A DNA stretch of 64,000 bases from Paenibacillus sp. CAA11 (GTDB taxonomy: Bacteria > Bacillota > Bacilli > Paenibacillales > Paenibacillaceae), in the NCBI RefSeq assembly GCF_003060825.1, contig NZ_CP028922.1, forward strand, positions 1,412,501 through 1,476,500, written 5' to 3'. A program made the translations under genes and the position numbers. The stretch's first letter is position 1; the number at the start of each line of letters is the position of its first letter. The notes beneath the pieces were generated by a model. The model was not told the origin of the DNA. It made no database searches and saw nothing but the letters and a program-made list of their open reading frames with translations. This document shows positions 9,543-17,891 of this stretch, piece after piece.

Positions 9543-9632
9543 TTGAACTGTGTACAAGCACAACTGACAAATTAATTATAGGAGAGCGGCTAGTCGCATT
9601 CCTTGCATATTCCAAAGGAGGATTTTACGATC

Positions 9633-10172
9633 ATGGCAGAACGTCTGGTTGGAAGACCTGCTCCTGATTTCAGCATGGAGACTGTAACGGGAGACGGTAA
9701 AGATTTTGGGAAAGCGAGTTTGTCTGACTATCGTGGTAAATGGTTGGTTTTCTTCTTTTACCCGCTGGACTTCACCTTTGTATGTCCGACAGAAATTACA
9801 GCTCTCAGCGAAGCATATGACCAATTCAAAGCACTCGATACTGAAATCCTGGGAGTAAGCGTTGACTCCGTGCACAGCCACAAGGCTTGGATTAACACTC
9901 CGAAGGACAGCAATGGTCTGGGACAACTGAAATTCCCGCTGGCTTCAGATCTTACAAAGAATGTAGCCCGTGACTACGGCGTTCTGATTGAAGAGGAAGG
10001 CGTAGCATTACGCGGCTTGTTTATTATCGATCCTGATGGCGAGCTTAAATATCAAGTGGTTAATCATAACGATGTGGGCCGCAGTGTAGAGGAGACGTTG
10101 CGTGTTCTTCAGGCCCTTCAATCTGGTGGTCTTTGCCCAATGAACTGGAAGCCGGGCGACAAAAATCTGTAA
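9633..10172 (+). CDS. Typical 2-Cys peroxiredoxin (AhpC/Prx1 family)
   Basis: 179-residue thiol peroxidase that reduces peroxides. The peroxidatic Cys is in DFTFVCPTE and the resolving Cys is in the C-terminal GGLCPMNWKPG, so this is a 2-Cys enzyme that needs a thioredoxin-type or AhpF reductant. ATG 9633 follows AAGGAGGATTTTACGATC. No ahpF or other redox gene is next to it, which suggests thioredoxin as partner (inference). Single gene between its own promoter and terminator. Confidence 0.92.
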   Translation: MAERLVGRPAPDFSMETVTGDGKDFGKASLSDYRGKWLVFFFYPLDFTFVCPTEITALSEAYDQFKALDTEILGVSVDSVHSHKAWINTPKDSNGLGQLKFPLASDLTKNVARDYGVLIEEEGVALRGLFIIDPDGELKYQVVNHNDVGRSVEETLRVLQALQSGGLCPMNWKPGDKNL

Positions 10173-10191
10173 GAATTAGATAAACTGTACG

Positions 10192-10235
10192 AAGGCCCCC
10201 TTTTGGTCGCGTTCTGTGCCATAGAGGGGGTCTTT
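10192..10235 (+). terminator. Terminator after peroxiredoxin gene
   Basis: AAGGCCCCCT pairs with AGGGGGTCTT (one wobble) and is followed by a short T tract. Confidence 0.75.
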
Positions 10236-10377
10236 ATCATCCGGAATATGCTAGGACTAATTGCTTAAATTCGATAATTTTTGGTTAAAAATTCCTCAGA
10301 GAAAGGAATTGGCAAGTTCCTTCACGAATAGGTTATTCTAAAGAAATACAATGAACCCAAAGGGATGGTGAAGGGGA

Positions 10378-10782
10378 ATGAGTTATTGCTGCGGTGCCAG
10401 TATGATTGGGACAAAGGGGACACTTAAGCATTATCGCACACAGGTCCACAATGTTCCCCTGCTCTTTTGTCCGGTATGCAAGCGGATCGAGGTTCACTAC
10501 AAGGTAGAGAATGAATATGAGATCCTGGCAGAATATGCTCACGTCGATGGAACGTCTGAGATAGATTTTCAAGATTTTGTTACAGAGGATGAAGAGTCCA
10601 TCTTCAGCAACTGTGTCAATGTGGAGAGCGAAGAACCGCTTGATATTGTGAAAAGTCAAATTGATATGGCTCTGGACCTTCTTGCAGTAGCGAAGGACCT
10701 TGGCGATGAGAAATGGGAGAGCGAGCTGAAGAAGCGGTTGGCCGTGATGAGCCGCCGAAGCGCTAAGCTTAAACAGAGATAA
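10378..10782 (+). CDS. Zinc-ribbon protein with UVR-like tail
   Basis: 134-residue protein of unknown function. The N-terminus has paired cysteines (YCCGASM near residue 4 and FCPVCKR near 35) that could form one zinc ribbon. The middle is acidic. The last 45 residues (PLDIVKSQIDMALDLLAVAK, then DEKWESELKKRL) have the amphipathic two-helix look of a UVR-type motif. GGGGA precedes the ATG. No operon partner. A protein-protein or nucleic-acid adaptor role is a guess from the architecture. Confidence 0.7.
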   Translation: MSYCCGASMIGTKGTLKHYRTQVHNVPLLFCPVCKRIEVHYKVENEYEILAEYAHVDGTSEIDFQDFVTEDEESIFSNCVNVESEEPLDIVKSQIDMALDLLAVAKDLGDEKWESELKKRLAVMSRRSAKLKQR

Positions 10783-10795
10783 TACATCAGCAGAG

Positions 10796-10826
10796 AAAGC
10801 AGCCCGCAAATTGGTCTGCTTTTTTT
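10796..10826 (+). terminator. Terminator after zinc-ribbon gene
   Basis: AAAGCAG pairs with CTGCTTT around an 11-base inner part that can partly pair, followed by T7. Confidence 0.8.
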
Positions 10827-10854
10827 GTTAAACATAATGAGGATTTCCTTCTTT

Positions 10855-10900
10855 TTCGACAGTTTCTCTGATTGACTGGTGTCGGCAGGATGAATATGAT
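10855..10900 (+). promoter_or_regulatory. SigA promoter with upstream Spo0A-like box
   Basis: TTGACT (10872-10877), 17-base spacer, TATGAT (10895-10900). TTCGACA (10855-10861) is the reverse complement of the Spo0A box TGTCGAA and lies 10 bases upstream of the -35. The transcript would have a leader of about 190 bases before the kinase start. The leader (to 11097) shows no clear riboswitch. Confidence 0.6.
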
Positions 10901-11097
10901 TAGAGCAAGCATATGACTGTCCATGTCCCTACCGGTCTTACGATTTTGGGGGGAATTCACAATCAGTAATTAAGGCCTAATCTGTGTTAATAATACATAC
11001 TACGACAACTTCCGAACATACCATGACCTTATGTCTAATAGCTTGACACCGAAATGAGGGAAAACAGACTTCATTTATGGGAAAAGGAGGATTCAAC

Positions 11098-12207
11098 ATG
11101 TTGGGTGAATATCAAGAAACTCTGCTCCAATCTGTCGAAGCTTTTCAGTCTGCCGAGCTCGTAAAGAATAAGTACGAGAATGTGCTCCAAAATCTGGATA
11201 GTGGGATTATGTTGTTCGATTCGGAAGGGGTCTGTACTTTTGTCAATGTACAGATGGCCAAGCTGGCAGAGCTCCCTCGCCAGTCCCTAATGGGCTGCAC
11301 TTTAATGCAGCTGCTGCGACACCCGTATATTAACCGGTCTAAGAGGAAACGAATTTTGCGGTTTTTCCGTGAGACGATTCATTATCGCAAGAAGTACCAT
11401 GAGTTTATAGATGAGTATGGAAGACATTGGTTAATTACCGTAACTTATGGTGATCAAATGGATGGGGATTTTTTGCTGAGCGTAAAAGATGTATCCGATT
11501 ATAAACAAATTGAGAAGGCGGCCTATCAAAATGATAAGCTGGCTATGTTAGGTAAAATATCTGCGGCGATTGCGCATGAAATCCGCAACCCGCTGACGGC
11601 AATCCGTGGCTTCATTCAACTGCTGCGCCCCCATTTGGTTCAGCTTGGCAAGGATGAGTATGCGCGGATTATTCTTATGGAGATTGACCGGGCCAACGAT
11701 ATCATCCACGAATTTTTAAATTCCTCCAAGCCTACTGCTCCTCAGACATCAGTCCTTCAGGTTGCTTCCCTGCTTAGACAAACTGTTCTGCTCATTGAAA
11801 GCGAGGCGCTCATGAAGAGCTGCGAGGTACGTATGCATGTTGAAGATGAGAATATGAAGGTCTCTGTTGATGTCAAACAAATCAAGCAGGTGCTGCTTAA
11901 CATGATAAAGAACGCCATGGATGCCATTGAAGAGACGGCTGATGGTAGGCTGGGCATTATTGATATTGAAGCGAAGATATGCGGGAAGAGTGCGGTTATG
12001 ACGATTCGAGACAATGGAAATGGCATGGATCAGGCACATCTGGTTCGTCTGTTCGATCCCTTTTTTACGACAAAAGAGAGGGGGACAGGCCTAGGATTGT
12101 CCGTAAGCTACAAGATCATTAAAAACCATGGAGGCACTATTTCCGTAGAGAGCCATAAGGGTGAAGGCACTGCCTTTGTGATATCGCTTCCATTGCTGAG
12201 CGAATAG
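11098..12207 (+). CDS. PAS-domain sensor histidine kinase (sporulation-kinase type)
   Basis: 369-residue soluble kinase without membrane helices. Order: PAS domain (about residues 25-135), dimerisation/phosphoacceptor helix with H160 in IAHEIRNPLTAIRG, then the HATPase domain: N box NMIKNAMDAIEE, G1 DNGNGMD, F box FDPFFTTKERG, G2 GTGLGLSV. It signals by autophosphorylation and transfer to a response regulator. No regulator gene adjoins it. An orphan cytosolic PAS kinase with a possible Spo0A box upstream suggests input to the Spo0F-Spo0B-Spo0A phosphorelay (inference). ATG 11098 follows AAAGGAGG. Confidence 0.88.
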   Translation: MLGEYQETLLQSVEAFQSAELVKNKYENVLQNLDSGIMLFDSEGVCTFVNVQMAKLAELPRQSLMGCTLMQLLRHPYINRSKRKRILRFFRETIHYRKKYHEFIDEYGRHWLITVTYGDQMDGDFLLSVKDVSDYKQIEKAAYQNDKLAMLGKISAAIAHEIRNPLTAIRGFIQLLRPHLVQLGKDEYARIILMEIDRANDIIHEFLNSSKPTAPQTSVLQVASLLRQTVLLIESEALMKSCEVRMHVEDENMKVSVDVKQIKQVLLNMIKNAMDAIEETADGRLGIIDIEAKICGKSAVMTIRDNGNGMDQAHLVRLFDPFFTTKERGTGLGLSVSYKIIKNHGGTISVESHKGEGTAFVISLPLLSE

Positions 12208-12290
12208 TCTCTCTCATCCAAGATGTGCTAAAATGAATAGAAGGTTATTCCTTGGATGCACAACTATACGTAAGCAAAGGAAGATGCATA

Positions 12291-13808
12291 ATGAGCGATA
12301 ATATGGTTGAAGTCCGCTGGATGAGCGGCCAAGCCTCCCTCGAGTCTGAAGGGCGTATTAAAGTGTCCGTGATCACCAAGCAAGCACTGAAAGACGGTAA
12401 TGTGGCAGAGTGGCTGAAGCCTATGGTAGACACCTTAGAGCGCAATCATTTATTTGAAGGTCGTTTGAACCAGACCTATGTCATGCCTCTTCCCGAGGGT
12501 GCATCGGCAGAGGCGGTAATCCTTGTTGGCGGTGGCGAACGTCCGCTGACGTCGGAAGACTTGCGGCTTTCTGCTGCCGCGGCTGCAAAAGCTGCGATCC
12601 GAATCCAGGCCGAACAGGTGCTGTTCGAGGTTCCTGCCCTTCTTTCTGCATGGACGGTGGAAGGAAGCAGCAAAGAAGCGGCTCATGCGCTAACCGAAGG
12701 CTTTATACTTGGGGCCTATAAGCCTATCCATTATCGGAGAGAGACTTCCGCTTATGAAGGCGTTCGCCGTTTGACCTTCTATCATGAGGGTGCAGTAGTT
12801 GATCAGGAAGCTGAAGGCTGGAAGGAAGGGATTGCATCCGGACAAGCCTTCGCGGCAGGTACGATCCTAAGCCGTGATCTAACGAATCTTCCTGGCAATT
12901 TGCTCCGCCCTGAGGATTTGGCCGATACTGCGGTGGAATTGGCACAGCGGTACGGGCTGGAGGTAGAAGTTCTGGATGAGTCAGAAATGGAAGAGCGTGG
13001 AATGGGAGGGATTCTTGCTATAGGCAAAGGCAGTGTGAATCCTCCACGGATGATATCTATCAAGTACCAAGGCCGTTCGGATTGGGATGAAGTAACCGGT
13101 CTGGTGGGCAAAGGCATTACCTTTGATACAGGCGGAATCTCGCTGAAGAAGGCGCCTGGAATGGCAGACATGATCAGTGATATGGGGGGAGCTGCTTCCG
13201 TACTGGGAGTGATCGAAGTGCTCGGACGTCTTCGCCCAGAGATCAATGTAGTTGCCGTCATAGCTTCCGCCGAGAATATGCCGTCAGGCAGTGCCACCAA
13301 GCCGGGGGATTTGATTACTACGCTTAGCGGTCGCACTATTGAGATGCTGAATACGGACGCGGAAGGCCGGGTTGTGCTTGCAGACGGAATGACTTATGCC
13401 CGAGAGAAGGGAGCTAGCAGGCTGCTCGATATCGCGACACTAACTGGAGCGGTTGAAGTGGCGCTGGGTAATGTAGCCACGGGTGCAGTTACCAATGATG
13501 AAACCTTCCTACAAGGCTTCATCATGGCGTCCAAGCAGACCGGCGAAAAGGTCTGGCCGCTGCCAAGCTATCCAGAGTACTGGGATATGCTCAAGAGCGA
13601 TGTAGCTGATCTTCAGAACAGTCCAGGAAGGTTTGGTGCCGCCATCACAGCCGGGCTGTTTATCGGTACCTTTGCTGAAGGAATGCCGTGGATTCATTTA
13701 GACATTGCCGGCACGGCATACTTGCCCAAAGAGCGCGGAGTAGACCCTAAAGGCGGCACAGGTGTTATGGTGCGCACGATTACGCAGTGGCTGATTACAG
13801 AGAAATAA
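12291..13808 (+). CDS. pepA: Leucyl aminopeptidase (M17)
   Basis: 505-residue di-metal cytosolic aminopeptidase that removes N-terminal residues. The hallmark NTDAEGRVVLADGMTYA (metal ligands Asp/Glu, catalytic Arg) and the Lys/Asp ligands in GKGITFDTGGISLK are intact. The N-terminal domain (about residues 1-160) is the variable M17 domain. ATG 12291 follows AAAGGAAG; a start at 12252 would add 13 residues without a good site. It ends at a bidirectional terminator facing the iron operon. Confidence 0.93.
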   Translation: MSDNMVEVRWMSGQASLESEGRIKVSVITKQALKDGNVAEWLKPMVDTLERNHLFEGRLNQTYVMPLPEGASAEAVILVGGGERPLTSEDLRLSAAAAAKAAIRIQAEQVLFEVPALLSAWTVEGSSKEAAHALTEGFILGAYKPIHYRRETSAYEGVRRLTFYHEGAVVDQEAEGWKEGIASGQAFAAGTILSRDLTNLPGNLLRPEDLADTAVELAQRYGLEVEVLDESEMEERGMGGILAIGKGSVNPPRMISIKYQGRSDWDEVTGLVGKGITFDTGGISLKKAPGMADMISDMGGAASVLGVIEVLGRLRPEINVVAVIASAENMPSGSATKPGDLITTLSGRTIEMLNTDAEGRVVLADGMTYAREKGASRLLDIATLTGAVEVALGNVATGAVTNDETFLQGFIMASKQTGEKVWPLPSYPEYWDMLKSDVADLQNSPGRFGAAITAGLFIGTFAEGMPWIHLDIAGTAYLPKERGVDPKGGTGVMVRTITQWLITEK

Positions 13809-13837
13809 GATACAGGTTCAAAGCTGCCAGCAAATGA

Positions 13838-13868
13838 AAGAAGGCTCCGGTTATACCGGAGCCTTCTT
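13838..13868. terminator. Bidirectional terminator between pepA and feo operon
   Basis: A long perfect stem (AGAAGGCTCCGGT, TAT loop, ACCGGAGCCTTCT). The last codons and the stop of the small Cys-rich gene lie within this hairpin. Confidence 0.88.
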
Positions 13869-14027
13869 CTCTGTATCTGCAGGATTCTGAAATGCACTGC
13901 AAGCGGCACTGCAGGATTTGTTCTGAGAACATGAAGCACAGGCGCCTTTCCTGCTTTTTTTAACAAAACGGTATAGGGTCCATCCGGCATAAGAGAATAA
14001 CAGGGCACCAAGGATAATATCAATCAT
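13851..14027 (-). CDS. FeoB-associated Cys-rich membrane protein
   Basis: 58 residues: one N-terminal membrane helix (MIDIILGALLFSYAGWTLY), a basic stretch, then CASCSQNKSCSAAC with four cysteines. This matches the small FeoB-associated Cys-rich proteins thought to aid iron handling at the Feo pore (family knowledge; biochemical role unclear). ATG 14027 follows AAAGGGATG. It is the last gene of the feoA-feoB operon and its 3' end forms part of the terminator stem. Confidence 0.85.
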   Translation of the reverse strand: MIDIILGALLFSYAGWTLYRFVKKSRKGACASCSQNKSCSAACSAFQNPADTEKKAPV

Positions 14028-14097
14028 GAGTACATCCCTTTCCGTGTGAGATTGGACTGGAGCTTCAGTCAAAGATCGGGGCAAACAAGCATTAAGG

Positions 14098-16131
14098 TTA
14101 GCTAAACCCAAGCAGGAGGCCACCTTGATATACGATCAGGGCAATGAAATAAGCGAGCAGAAGTGAATAGCCGATAGAGAACAAGGTCCATCTCCATGAG
14201 GCGGTCTCTTTACGTAGAACACCTACGGTAGCCAGGCACGGAGTGTAGAGCAGAACAAAAGTCATAAAGCTCAAGCCCTGTAAAGGGGTGAAAGCCGTGG
14301 AGATTTGCTGCTGCAACCCACCGGAATCCGAAACATGGTAAATGATATTCATCGTGGAGACCACGATTTCTTTGGCCATAAATCCGGTAACCAGCGAGGC
14401 GCCAGACTGCCATGTGCCAAAGCCGAGCGGGGCCAGGATCGAAGCGAACAGGCCGCCTAATTTGGCTAGAAAGCTCTCATCCATGCTGACGCTAATTCCT
14501 GAAGGGCCGCAGTAGGTTAATAACCAGATGATCACTGAACCGCCAAGGATAAATGTCCCGGCTTTGCGCAGGAAGCCCTTGCCCTTCTCCCAGGTGCTGC
14601 GGAGCAGGGTAACGCTTTGCGGCATCCGGTAAGGCGGGAGTTCAACCACGAAGAAGCTGGGTTTATCTTTAAAGAGCACAGACGAGAACAATTTAGCCAG
14701 AATCAGAGCGAGCAGAATGCCAAGAACATAGAGTCCGAGAACCACAAAAGCCTGATAGCGAGTGAAGAAAATTCCCGCGAACAGAGCGTAAACCGGAAGT
14801 CTTGCAGAGCAGGACATTAGCGGAACCAGCAGCATGGTGAGTGTTCTTTCTTTGGGCTGCTCGATACTTCGAGATGCCATGATGGCGGGCACGTTGCAAC
14901 CAAAGCCAAGGATAAACGGGATAATAGCTTTTCCGTTCAAGCCGACCTTTTCCAGCAGCCTGTCAGTAAGCAGCGTGATGCGGGCCATGTACCCGGAGTC
15001 CTCAATAAATGAAATCATCAGGAACAAGATGAAGATCTGCGGAAGGAAGACCAGCACACCGCCAACACCGGCGATAACTCCATCAATCACGAGAGAGCGT
15101 GTGAAAGAGGAGGCGCCAACTGCATCTAGCCCTAAGCTTACGCCTTGGCTCAGCGGGCCTGAGATGAAGCTGTCCAGCAAATCAGAGAGCGGGTTGCCCA
15201 ACCAGTCGAATGTAAGCTGGAACATCATAAACATGAACAGCAAGAATATAGGAATCCCTAATAATGGATGAGCCACGATAGCATCTATTTTCTCGGTTAG
15301 ATTATGCGGCTTCTGCTCTGAGCGGTCAACAGCTTCATTGCATAAAGCCTGAATGAAAGAGGTTCGAACAGAACGAATCAGCTCAGGAACAGACTCCTTA
15401 ATTCCCTCTTTGTTCAGCTGCTGCGCGCATCTTGCCGTAATTGAGGCAATGTTCTCAAGCTCCGCTGGGGTCAGCGACTGAGTAACTACAGAATTCTCCT
15501 CCAGAAGCTGCAAGGCAAGCCAGCGTTTAGATGCAGGGCATCCTTGCAGGCTATGAGATTTCTCAAGGATTGGGATCAGGGCTTTGACCGCTTCTTCTAA
15601 AGTTCGCCCATAGTCCAGCAGCAGTACCTCTTGCGGGGCAGGGGCCGACGGGGAGCCAACCTTATCCATACACATCAATAGCTGCTGATTACCTTCACCT
15701 GTACGGGCGATGAGTGGAACGACCTCGGCACGAAGGCGGCTTGCCATGACCTCGGGGAGAACTTTAATGCCTCTAGCCTTTGCGACATCAATCATGTTGA
15801 GGCCGATAATGACTGGCTTCCCATATTCCAGAAGCTGAACGGTTAAATATAAATTTCGCTCTAATTGTGAAGCATCTACAATGTTAACTATTACCGAAGG
15901 AGATTCTGTGAGCAAATAATTAGTGGCAACTCCTTCGTCCTTGGATAGGGGATGAAGCGAGTAAATGCCTGGAAGATCTGTGATGAAGCCAGACTTGTTC
16001 CTCAGTTGACCGACTTTCTTCTCGACAGTTACCCCGGACCAGTTGCCGACGTATTCATAAGAGCTGGTTAGAATATTGAATAGGGAGGTCTTTCCTGTAT
16101 TAGGGTTGCCGATGAGTGCAGCGCTCTTCAT
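14098..16131 (-). CDS. feoB: Ferrous iron transporter FeoB
   Basis: 677-residue inner-membrane Fe(II) importer with an N-terminal G domain. G motifs: GNPNTGKTS (G1), DLPGIYSL (G3), NMID (G4). The linker is followed by two Gate repeats (FILGFGCNVPAIMASR is the first) and a C-terminal membrane core. The length is normal for the family. The start ATG overlaps the feoA stop by four bases, so translation is coupled. Expected to be Fur-repressed through the sites upstream of feoA. Confidence 0.96.
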   Translation of the reverse strand: MKSAALIGNPNTGKTSLFNILTSSYEYVGNWSGVTVEKKVGQLRNKSGFITDLPGIYSLHPLSKDEGVATNYLLTESPSVIVNIVDASQLERNLYLTVQLLEYGKPVIIGLNMIDVAKARGIKVLPEVMASRLRAEVVPLIARTGEGNQQLLMCMDKVGSPSAPAPQEVLLLDYGRTLEEAVKALIPILEKSHSLQGCPASKRWLALQLLEENSVVTQSLTPAELENIASITARCAQQLNKEGIKESVPELIRSVRTSFIQALCNEAVDRSEQKPHNLTEKIDAIVAHPLLGIPIFLLFMFMMFQLTFDWLGNPLSDLLDSFISGPLSQGVSLGLDAVGASSFTRSLVIDGVIAGVGGVLVFLPQIFILFLMISFIEDSGYMARITLLTDRLLEKVGLNGKAIIPFILGFGCNVPAIMASRSIEQPKERTLTMLLVPLMSCSARLPVYALFAGIFFTRYQAFVVLGLYVLGILLALILAKLFSSVLFKDKPSFFVVELPPYRMPQSVTLLRSTWEKGKGFLRKAGTFILGGSVIIWLLTYCGPSGISVSMDESFLAKLGGLFASILAPLGFGTWQSGASLVTGFMAKEIVVSTMNIIYHVSDSGGLQQQISTAFTPLQGLSFMTFVLLYTPCLATVGVLRKETASWRWTLFSIGYSLLLAYFIALIVYQGGLLLGFS

Positions 16132-16370
16132 ACAAGGAGCACCTCAATTTGGGCGGCTTCCGATCTGCGGATTCCGATCTGTTGGCTGCCGAACTGTATG
16201 GTGACAGGTCCGCCAAAAGGAGCGGTACGCCGTAGGGCAATAGGTGTTCCGATAAAGAGACCTAAGTCCGCAAGTCTACGCTGCATCATAGGAGATAAAT
16301 TCTGCATACGAGAAACAGGAGCAAAAGAGTCTGGTTGTAAGTGAAGTAAGCAAGTTGACTTTGAAGCCAT
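16128..16370 (-). CDS. feoA: FeoA SH3-like iron transport protein
   Basis: 80-residue cytosolic SH3-like partner of FeoB. The pattern MQRRLADLGLFIGTPIALRR, then FGGPVTIQFGSQQIGIRR, is typical of FeoA. It is the first gene of the operon feoA-feoB-Cys-rich gene. GAGGGGAACCT precedes the ATG. Confidence 0.93.
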   Translation of the reverse strand: MASKSTCLLHLQPDSFAPVSRMQNLSPMMQRRLADLGLFIGTPIALRRTAPFGGPVTIQFGSQQIGIRRSEAAQIEVLLV

Positions 16371-16413
16371 AGGTTCCCCTCATTTCTATGATTGGGAAAA
16401 TCCCAAAAGATAT

Positions 16414-16483
16414 TGATAATCAATCTCAATTAGACATTTGTGACTATAACACCGCAAATGGAAAATGTCTATGATTATTATCA
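16414..16483 (-). promoter_or_regulatory. feoAB promoter with two Fur-box-like sites
   Basis: On the minus strand, TAGACA (16471-16466), a 17-base spacer and TATAGT (16448-16443) with extended TGt form a good promoter. A 7-1-7 Fur-like box, TGATAAT-C-AATCTCA (16414-16428), matches 12 of 14 positions and sits just after the transcript start. A weaker one (16469-16483, 11 of 14, right half ATTATCA) overlaps the -35. Iron repression by Fur is inferred. Confidence 0.65.
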
Positions 16484-16540
16484 CGTTGTTTCACTTTCAT
16501 ATAAAGGAGGCGATGTGGTGACGAAAATCCTATAAACTTC

Positions 16541-16570
16541 TTTACTTTAACGGATTAATTCAAGTAAGAT
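16541..16570 (+). promoter_or_regulatory. Possible promoter of aldolase-family gene
   Basis: TTTACT (16541-16546), 18-base spacer, TAAGAT (16565-16570), about 30 bases before the start codon. Confidence 0.45.
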
Positions 16571-16601
16571 AGCATTAACCAACCTGAGAAAGGAATTCGT
16601 T

Positions 16602-17561
16602 ATGAAAATGAATCAATGTAAAATTGTAGATTGCACCATTCGTGATGGCGGATTGGTCAATAATTGGGATTTTAGCGTGGAATTTGTGCAGCAGCTGTAC
16701 GCCGGCTTAAATGAAGCTGGTGTTGATTATATGGAGATTGGATATAAAAATTCCCCCAAGCTGCTGAGCGGAGCAGAGAATGCCGGACCTTGGCGCTTCT
16801 TGAATGATGAGTTCATCCGTGAGGTAATCCCGCAGAAGGGGGTAACGAAGCTGTCAGCTCTTGTCGACGTAGGCCGAGTGGATGAGAGTGATATCCTCCC
16901 TCGCAGTGAAAGTCCGCTGGATCTGATTCGCGTGGCTTGCTATATCAAGGACGTCGATAAAGCGCTTGAACTGGTTCAGAAGTTTCATGACCGCGGATAT
17001 GAGACAACCTTGAATATTATGGCATTGTCCAATGTGATGGATAATGAGCTGCTTGAAGCCTTTGAGATGATCAAGGAGAGCGTCGTTGATGTTGTATATA
17101 TTGTAGATTCTTACGGCAGCCTGGATTACAAGGACATGGAGTATTTAGTTGACAAGTTCAAAACAAATCTTCCTAATAAGCGTTTAGGTGTCCATACTCA
17201 TAACAATATGCAGCTTGCCTTCTCCAACACGTTGGTAGCTGCACAGAATGGTGTTGAGCTTCTGGATGCTTCTGTGTATGGAATGGGACGAGCTGCCGGG
17301 AACTGTCCTACCGAGCTCTTGGTTACTCATTTGAAGAACACCCGTTACAATCTGCGTCCGCTGCTTGGTGTGCTTGAGAAGCTGATGATTCCGCTGCGTG
17401 AGAAAGAAGAATGGGGTTACCTGATTCCTTATATGATTACAGGAACGCTGGATGAGCATCCTCGCTCGGCGATGGCGCTGCGGGCTTCTGAGGACAAAGA
17501 TAAATTTGTTGATTTCTATGATAAGCTCACCACGCCTGAAGTCAGCTTTGAGAAAAAATAA
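16602..17561 (+). CDS. HMGL-like/DmpG-type aldolase family protein
   Basis: 319-residue TIM barrel of the pyruvate-carboxyltransferase (HMGL-like) superfamily. The N-terminal metal/substrate motif IVDCTIRDGGLVNNW matches the DxTxRDG signature, and the metal-binding HTHNNMQLAFSNTLVA supplies the two histidines of the HxHN motif. The family includes 4-hydroxy-2-oxovalerate aldolase, isopropylmalate and homocitrate synthases. The short length and lack of a regulatory domain favour an aldolase. No dehydrogenase partner (as in DmpF-DmpG) adjoins, so the substrate is unknown. Confidence 0.75.
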   Translation: MKMNQCKIVDCTIRDGGLVNNWDFSVEFVQQLYAGLNEAGVDYMEIGYKNSPKLLSGAENAGPWRFLNDEFIREVIPQKGVTKLSALVDVGRVDESDILPRSESPLDLIRVACYIKDVDKALELVQKFHDRGYETTLNIMALSNVMDNELLEAFEMIKESVVDVVYIVDSYGSLDYKDMEYLVDKFKTNLPNKRLGVHTHNNMQLAFSNTLVAAQNGVELLDASVYGMGRAAGNCPTELLVTHLKNTRYNLRPLLGVLEKLMIPLREKEEWGYLIPYMITGTLDEHPRSAMALRASEDKDKFVDFYDKLTTPEVSFEKK

Positions 17562-17576
17562 GCCCTTAATCATGGG

Positions 17577-17600
17577 AGCCGGCTTCTAATGAAGCCGGTT
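17577..17600 (+). terminator. Hairpin after aldolase gene
   Basis: AGCCGGCTTC, TAAT loop, GAAGCCGGTT: a strong 10-bp stem, but the tail ATCCTTATCC is only moderately T-rich. Confidence 0.6.
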
Positions 17601-17736
17601 ATCCTTATCCTATTTGGATACCTTGAGTTCAGATGGATCTGTCTGTGACAAGACTTGCATTCACTACACAGCAGTGGTATATTAATCCTTGTGTTGATGG
17701 TTATTAGTCTTACATAATTTGATCGCATCATTATTT

Positions 17737-17807
17737 GCGGGTGTAGTTCAATGGTAGAACTCCAGCCTTCCAAGCTGGTAGCGTGGGTTCGATTCCCATC
17801 ACCCGCT
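17737..17807 (+). tRNA. tRNA-Gly(TCC)
   Basis: A 71-base cloverleaf: acceptor GCGGGTG pairs with CACCCGC, D-arm GTTC..GAAC, anticodon stem CCAGC/GCTGG with loop CTTCCAA (anticodon TCC), T-arm TGGGTTCGATTCCCA, discriminator T. The 3' CCA is not encoded. It stands alone, with its own terminator downstream. Confidence 0.97.
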
Positions 17808-17851
17808 TTGATTATTTGTCTCATGTGAATAGATAGAATAAGCTAAGCAGT

Positions 17852-17891
17852 CAGCGCATGCCGATACTTAATCGGTATGCGCTGTTTGAGT
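17852..17891 (+). terminator. tRNA-Gly terminator, T-tract cut by intron
   Basis: A 14-bp stem (CAGCGCATGCCGAT with ATCGGTATGCGCTG, one wobble) is followed by TTTGAGT and then the first base of the group II intron. The original downstream bases (TTATCC) continue after the intron. Confidence 0.85.
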
